NCBI GenBank assembly: GCA_937990665.1
Contig: CALKRF010000069.1
Location: 1 to 35,120, forward strand
Origin: an uncultured Atopobium sp.
GTDB lineage: Bacteria > Actinomycetota > Coriobacteriia > Coriobacteriales > Atopobiaceae
Direction: 5' to 3'
Length of the DNA stretch: 35,120 nt
Shown: positions 30,995 to 35,120 of the stretch, in pieces
Numbering within the stretch: position 1 is the first letter of the stretch
Layout of the letters: every line of letters starts with the position of its first letter
Program-made: the position numbers and the translations under genes
Notes under the pieces: generated by a model
Seen by the model: the letters and a program-made list of their open reading frames with translations, nothing else
Told to the model about the DNA's origin: nothing
Databases searched by the model: none

Positions 30995-32644
30995 ATGATT
31001 TCTATGTCTGCGTTTGAGGTCCTCGGCCCCATTATGGTGGGTCCTTCTTCCTCGCACACAGCAGGAGCCCTACGCATAGCCCTGGTTGCACGCTCGCTTG
31101 CGCCAAAGCAGCTAGAGCGCGTTGAGTTTTGGCTCTACAACTCCTTCTCTCATACCCACCTTGGCCACGGCACCGATTACGCTCTGATTGCAGGCATCTT
31201 GGGCCTTGCTCCAGACGATACGCGCGTCCGTGAAGCGCTCGCCTTGGCAGAAGAAGCACGCCTCAACTACAAAGTTATTGAAAAAGGCGACGACGAGACT
31301 CTGCACCCAAACACTGTAGAAATTCACCTCTACGGCGCAGATAACGTTCATGTTTCTGTTATGGGCGAGTCTGTTGGTGGCGGCCGTATTCGCATCTCTG
31401 GCGTCAATGGCGTACGCATTCGCATGTCTGGCGATATGCCTACCATTTTTGTTTCACATCGCGATAAACCCGGTGTTCTTGCAGCTCTCACTACTATTTT
31501 GGCTACACAAAACATCAATGTTGCAACTATGCGCACTTTCCGCTCAGAGCGTGGAGGCTTTGCCCACACGGTCTTTGAGATTGACGAGCCCATTGAGCAG
31601 AAAGTCCTCGACCTCTTTCAGCTGGCACCTCACGTTTCGTATGCCGCTCAGGTTTCCATTCCAGGAGCAGCTCCACAGGTCACAAACGACGTGCTTTCAG
31701 GAGCCTTTGACAACGGCGCAGATCTTCTCGCCAGGTGCTCCAAGACAGGAGCTTCTATTGGCCAGATTATGCGTCAGCGCGAGAAGGACTTGCGGTCAGA
31801 TGCCGACGTAGACGCCGAGATGGCTCACGTTCTTGAGATTATGCGCGATGAAGTTCACGACACTATTAAGACGCCTCGTCAGTCCATTGGTGGTCTGCTC
31901 AACGGTCAGGCCAAAACCGTAGCAAACACCCCAGCTGCAATCTCAAGTGCGCTTATGGGCACCACGCAAACACGAGCCGTTGCCTATGCTATGGCCGTGC
32001 TTGAGCGCTCGGCAACCATGGGCGTCATTGTTGCCGCTCCTACTGCAGGAGCTTCTGGCGTTGTACCAGGATCAATTATCTCGGTAGCAGAAGAGATTGG
32101 TGCCACCGACGAGCAAGTTATTTCTGCGCTTTGGAATGCAAGTGCTATTGGAGCCATCCTAACCACCAACGCAAGTGTTTCTGGCGCTGAGGGCGGCTGT
32201 CAGGCAGAGGTTGGTTCCGCTGCTGCCATGAGCGCATCTGCACTGACCGAGCTCTTGGGTGGCACTCCTCAACAGTGCTTGGACGCTGCTTCTATTGCCA
32301 TCTCTAACCTTCTAGGACTAGTCTGTGACCCTGTCAGAGGACTGGTTGAGTATCCTTGCCAAGATAGAAACGCTATTGGTGTAGCCGCTGCCGTAAGCTC
32401 TTCTCAGCTTGCTCTTGCGGGCGTTGGTAACCCAATTCCGTTTGATGAGGTTGCACACGCTATGGCAGAAGTTGGTGCCGCGCTCCCTGTTTCTCTTAGA
32501 GAAACAGCTAAAGGTGGTCTTGCCGCAACTCCAAGCGCACCTACCGCATGCGCAAGCTGCAGCGGCTGTGCCCCTCTTGACCAGGCGCTTATTGATGCAG
32601 AGCGCATGCTCAGCTCAAATACGAGAGACGTTCCTTGCGCTTAG
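30995..32644 (+). CDS. L-serine ammonia-lyase, fused beta-ACT-alpha form
   Basis: Iron-sulfur L-serine dehydratase of 549 residues that releases pyruvate and ammonia from serine. Residues 1-150 are the beta domain (GPIMVGPSSSHTAGA, HLGHGTDYAL, GGGRI). An ACT domain follows (VSHRDKPGVLAALTTILATQNINVATM). The alpha domain holds the cluster cysteines in GAEGGCQAEVGSA and CDPVRGLVEYPCQDRN. In Bacillus-type enzymes beta-ACT and alpha are separate subunits (SdaAB, SdaAA); here they are one chain. The tail has an extra CASCSGC cluster and one more Cys. ATG at 30995 is chosen for GGAG five bases before it; a frame back to 30944 crosses the terminator. Confidence 0.93.
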   Translation: MISMSAFEVLGPIMVGPSSSHTAGALRIALVARSLAPKQLERVEFWLYNSFSHTHLGHGTDYALIAGILGLAPDDTRVREALALAEEARLNYKVIEKGDDETLHPNTVEIHLYGADNVHVSVMGESVGGGRIRISGVNGVRIRMSGDMPTIFVSHRDKPGVLAALTTILATQNINVATMRTFRSERGGFAHTVFEIDEPIEQKVLDLFQLAPHVSYAAQVSIPGAAPQVTNDVLSGAFDNGADLLARCSKTGASIGQIMRQREKDLRSDADVDAEMAHVLEIMRDEVHDTIKTPRQSIGGLLNGQAKTVANTPAAISSALMGTTQTRAVAYAMAVLERSATMGVIVAAPTAGASGVVPGSIISVAEEIGATDEQVISALWNASAIGAILTTNASVSGAEGGCQAEVGSAAAMSASALTELLGGTPQQCLDAASIAISNLLGLVCDPVRGLVEYPCQDRNAIGVAAAVSSSQLALAGVGNPIPFDEVAHAMAEVGAALPVSLRETAKGGLAATPSAPTACASCSGCAPLDQALIDAERMLSSNTRDVPCA

Positions 32645-32699
32645 AGATGCGTTTTATATAATATTTTTTGCTGCAAACAGAATTTCTTGAAATTATTGC

Positions 32700-32728
32700 T
32701 TGCATCTCTGACGAGTCTCCTTTATAGT
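32700..32728 (+). promoter_or_regulatory. Promoter for the tRNA-Gln/tRNA-Glu pair
   Basis: TTGCAT (32700-32705), a 17-bp spacer and TATAGT (32723-32728) lie about 34 bp before tRNA-Gln. TATTTCTCGCGC follows the -10 box. Confidence 0.65.
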
Positions 32729-32761
32729 TATTTCTCGCGCTGATGCGCACGGATGACATCT

Positions 32762-32835
32762 TGGGATATCGTCTAGTGGTAGGACAGCGGATTCTGGTTC
32801 CGTAAACGGGAGTTCGACTCTCTCTATCCCAGCCA
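32762..32835 (+). tRNA. tRNA-Gln (anticodon CTG)
   Basis: 74 bases including encoded CCA. Acceptor TGGGATA/TATCCCA with the U1-A72 pair and G73 typical of tRNA-Gln. The anticodon stem GCGGA/TCCGT encloses TTCTGGT, so the anticodon is CTG, reading CAG. The T arm has GAGTTCGACTC. It is 19 bp upstream of tRNA-Glu in one transcript. Confidence 0.95.
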
Positions 32836-32854
32836 TGTCCTCCCAGTTATATAT

Positions 32855-32931
32855 GGCCCGTTCGTCTAGCGGTTCAGGACGCCGCCCTCTCAAGGCGGAG
32901 ATCACCAGTTCGAATCTGGTACGGGCTACCA
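32855..32931 (+). tRNA. tRNA-Glu (anticodon CTC)
   Basis: 77 bases including encoded CCA. The anticodon stem CCGCC/GGCGG encloses CTCTCAA, so the anticodon is CTC, reading GAG. The T arm CCAG-TTCGAAT-CTGG is canonical. The acceptor GGCCCGT/ACGGGCT has a G1-U72 pair at its end, slightly unusual. A strong terminator follows at once. Confidence 0.95.
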
Positions 32932-32938
32932 AATGTTC

Positions 32939-32965
32939 AAGGACTTCTTCGGAAGTCCTTTTTGT
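32939..32965 (+). terminator. Terminator of the tRNA-Gln/tRNA-Glu transcript
   Basis: AAGGACTTC (32939-32947) and GAAGTCCTT (32952-32960) form a perfect 9-bp stem capped by the stable TTCG tetraloop, followed by TTTGTTT. Confidence 0.92.
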
Positions 32966-33086
32966 TTATCTCAACACCACTTTTGCTTCTATCGTAAAAT
33001 AAACCAGTCTGTTTGAAATAACTGTCACGCCCAGTCGTGTGACCAAGAAGTATAAGAATTTTTACTAACACCTTGATTGGATCAGG

Positions 33087-35120
33087 ATGTGGCTTGAGTT
33101 CTTCCAAAGTGTAGTTGTCATTATTGCCCTGCTCTACGTGCCGGGCGTCATTTTGTTGCATGCTTCCGGCATGTCAAAGCCCTGGGCACTTGTTAGTGCT
33201 CCTTTGGTAAGCTGCGCGCTTTACTTTATTGAGGGAGAGATCTTTAGCGCACTGAACATCCCCATCCCCTTGGCCGTAATGGTTCTTGTTCCGCTGCTTA
33301 TCACAGTTCTAGTCAATGGCTACGTTTATTATGTTGCACCCAAACACAAAGAGGATTTCAGGAACGAGAAACCCAACAAATCTAAAGCAATACGCGCTGG
33401 CAAGCAATCAACTAGCTCTGTACCAGCATTCATCTGCGAAGAACTCCCTTTCTGGATACCTCTTCTGTACGTTGCAATTGGTCTTCTTACCGTAGGGTTT
33501 CTCTTCTTACCAACCCTGCCCTCTGCCAGCTCCTTTGTTCAGGGCTGGGACATTGTGCATCACTTAGATGTCACGCAGGCAATGATTGAGTCTCAAAAGT
33601 ACTCATCAATTCACTATGACTTCTACAGCACCGTAGAAGCTTCAATTACACCTTGGGAGCCGGGGACTTCAGGATTTTATCCTTCAGGCTGGAACATCAT
33701 TGTTGCACTAACAACGCAGCTTGTTTCTACAACCGTTCCTATTGCAGGTAATGCACTCAACTTTGTCAGTGCAGCAATTATCTTTCCGCTCTCAATCTGC
33801 TCGGTTATTGCAAAAGTTCTTCCTAAACATCGCATTGCGCTTATCAGTGGAGCTTTTGTTTGCCTAGCATTTTTTGTTTTCCCTTGGTCGCTTTTAATCT
33901 ACGGACCAATTTTCCCTAACACAGTGGCCTTCTGCGTAATGCCTTCTATTTGGTGGGTTTTTATGCAGATGACTCGCTCAAAGACACCAAAACACGATCT
34001 TATCTGGCTTATTACCATTTTTATTCTTGGCTGCATTACCCTCTTTATCTTGCACCCTTCCACGATTTTCTCGTCAATTGTTGTGCTTTTGCCTTGGAGT
34101 TTTGCGCGCATTGGAGAATCAAAACGCAGAGTTATTCTCTTTGGAAAACAAATCAAGCCTGTCACGCTGGCATACGCATTCTTTATCTTTGCGCTGGTTA
34201 TTTGGTCTGTTTTCTACTACGTTTTGATTGTTCGAGGCGTGGCTCTCAATTTCTGGTGGAGCGCCTACTCTAGCCTGCAAGATGCTATTTTGCACGCCCT
34301 TGGCATGGACTTTATTGGACAGTCGTACGCAGGTGGAGAGCTTGTTTCTCCACAACCGATACTTTCAATCTGCGTGCTTGTAGGCGCCGTATGGACGTTT
34401 AAGCACAAGCAGGCTCGATGGATGGTATCTGCCTTTATGTACCTGTCTATACTCTGCATTTTTATTATTACGTTTGACGTTCCTCTGAAGGGATATCTCT
34501 CGGGATTTTGGTATACCGATCCGTTCCGCATTGCGGCAAGCTGCGTCATTATGGCAATTCCGCTGGCAGCGCTTGGCCTGGCAACTCTTGCCGAAGCTGC
34601 GCTGGAAACGTTTGCCTCCTGGAGAGAAAAAGCTTCTCAGGCTCAGACCAAAGCTCAGACCTGCGTCTTTTGTACTGTTTGGGCTAAACTTCTGATTGTG
34701 GGAGCGGTCATTGCATGTGTAGTTGTACTCAACTATGTAGTCCCCATGCCAAACCTTAAATCGGAAGAGCCAATTCCTGCCGCTACTGCCTTTAAACAGG
34801 CTTCCGAGAAGGCCTATGGTGATCACTACATTTTGACATCGGAAGAATTGGAGTTTTTACGTCGCGTGGAGCTTACCGTGCCTGCAGGTGCTGTTATTGC
34901 AAACCTACCTCAAGATGGCAGTCTCTGGGCGTATGGCACTAACGACTTACATGTGCTCTGGCGCTTCCCTAACGGCTATGACGCTTCAGAACGTCCTGCA
35001 AGTGCAATTCTTCGTAAACGCCTTAATCGCATTGCGAGCGACCCTGAGGTGCTTCAGACAGCACACGACCTTAACGTGCAGTATGTCCTTATTCTGAACA
35101 ACGTTGTTGATTACTCCAAC
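33087..35120 (+). CDS. Large polytopic membrane protein, DUF6541-like (cut by window end)
   Basis: The frame is open from the ATG at 33087 to the right edge, 678 codons with no stop. It encodes at least ten hydrophobic segments, beginning MWLEFFQSVVVIIALLYVPG, then a basic loop (about residues 90-125), then an extracellular-type stretch VQGWDIVHHLDVTQAMIES...FYPSGWNIIVALTTQL. After the last visible membrane segment (residues 535-550) a soluble domain starts. This layout fits the actinobacterial DUF6541 family, whose role is unknown but which often neighbours cell-surface glycan genes. The ATG is the first possible start after an in-frame TAA, but its ribosome binding site is poor. No similarity to a named enzyme is claimed. 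Confidence 0.72.
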   Translation, partial: MWLEFFQSVVVIIALLYVPGVILLHASGMSKPWALVSAPLVSCALYFIEGEIFSALNIPIPLAVMVLVPLLITVLVNGYVYYVAPKHKEDFRNEKPNKSKAIRAGKQSTSSVPAFICEELPFWIPLLYVAIGLLTVGFLFLPTLPSASSFVQGWDIVHHLDVTQAMIESQKYSSIHYDFYSTVEASITPWEPGTSGFYPSGWNIIVALTTQLVSTTVPIAGNALNFVSAAIIFPLSICSVIAKVLPKHRIALISGAFVCLAFFVFPWSLLIYGPIFPNTVAFCVMPSIWWVFMQMTRSKTPKHDLIWLITIFILGCITLFILHPSTIFSSIVVLLPWSFARIGESKRRVILFGKQIKPVTLAYAFFIFALVIWSVFYYVLIVRGVALNFWWSAYSSLQDAILHALGMDFIGQSYAGGELVSPQPILSICVLVGAVWTFKHKQARWMVSAFMYLSILCIFIITFDVPLKGYLSGFWYTDPFRIAASCVIMAIPLAALGLATLAEAALETFASWREKASQAQTKAQTCVFCTVWAKLLIVGAVIACVVVLNYVVPMPNLKSEEPIPAATAFKQASEKAYGDHYILTSEELEFLRRVELTVPAGAVIANLPQDGSLWAYGTNDLHVLWRFPNGYDASERPASAILRKRLNRIASDPEVLQTAHDLNVQYVLILNNVVDYSN

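Noticed and set aside
32693..32932. 79-codon minus-strand frame over tRNA-Gln and tRNA-Glu
   Set aside because: It is the antisense translation of two clear tRNA genes, a known source of false proteins.

Overview
The window looks like one stretch of core chromosome from a low-to-mid GC actinobacterium of the class Coriobacteriia, most likely an Atopobium/Lancefieldella-type member of the Atopobiaceae. That placement is inferred from gene content and base composition, not from a database match. I see no phage, insertion sequence, CRISPR array or rRNA. Several genes appear to start with TTG or GTG (radical SAM gene, wecA-like gene, lysA, gltX, an MFS gene and perhaps infC).

Layout. 1-4426 (minus strand): tRNA-Ala, its terminator, then a PflX-like radical SAM gene, a coiled-coil tail-anchored protein, pncB and the 5' part of argS. 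4427-4868: a gene-free stretch with a candidate structured RNA and divergent promoters. 4869-6092 (plus): a WecA/TagO-type glycosyltransferase. 6093-6648: a convergent gap with two related three-unit repeat elements, palindromes and the ribosomal-protein terminator. 6649-9013 (minus): infC-rpmI-rplT behind an attenuator-like leader, tRNA-Leu, and a metallo-beta-lactamase-fold protein with a His/Cys-rich head. 9006-14709 (minus): rel and a RecJ-RecQ fusion, joined to each other and to the hydrolase by 8-bp start/stop overlaps. 14901-20000 (minus): a lysine riboswitch followed by lysA-dapA-dapB-dapH-tgt and a terminator. 20036-21187 (minus): an aminotransferase that may supply a missing step of the same pathway.

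The right part is mixed: a membrane-anchored EEP-family phosphohydrolase, an orphan DinJ/RelB antitoxin whose toxin seems lost, a DUF438-hemerythrin-PAS protein behind a Rex-like palindrome, an MFS transporter, a spermidine-synthase-like protein, an M18 aminopeptidase, a DEDDh exonuclease-like protein, gltX, a fused L-serine dehydratase, tRNA-Gln and tRNA-Glu, and a large polytopic membrane protein cut by the window end.

The genes serve translation (argS, gltX, infC, L35, L20, four tRNAs, tgt), lysine and cell-wall precursor supply (dap genes, wecA-like), stringent response and DNA repair (rel, recJ-recQ) and amino-acid catabolism (serine dehydratase, aminopeptidase). The least explained signals are the twin repeat elements at 6216-6483 and a 10-12 base motif (GGCGAGAAACCC) far more frequent than chance.
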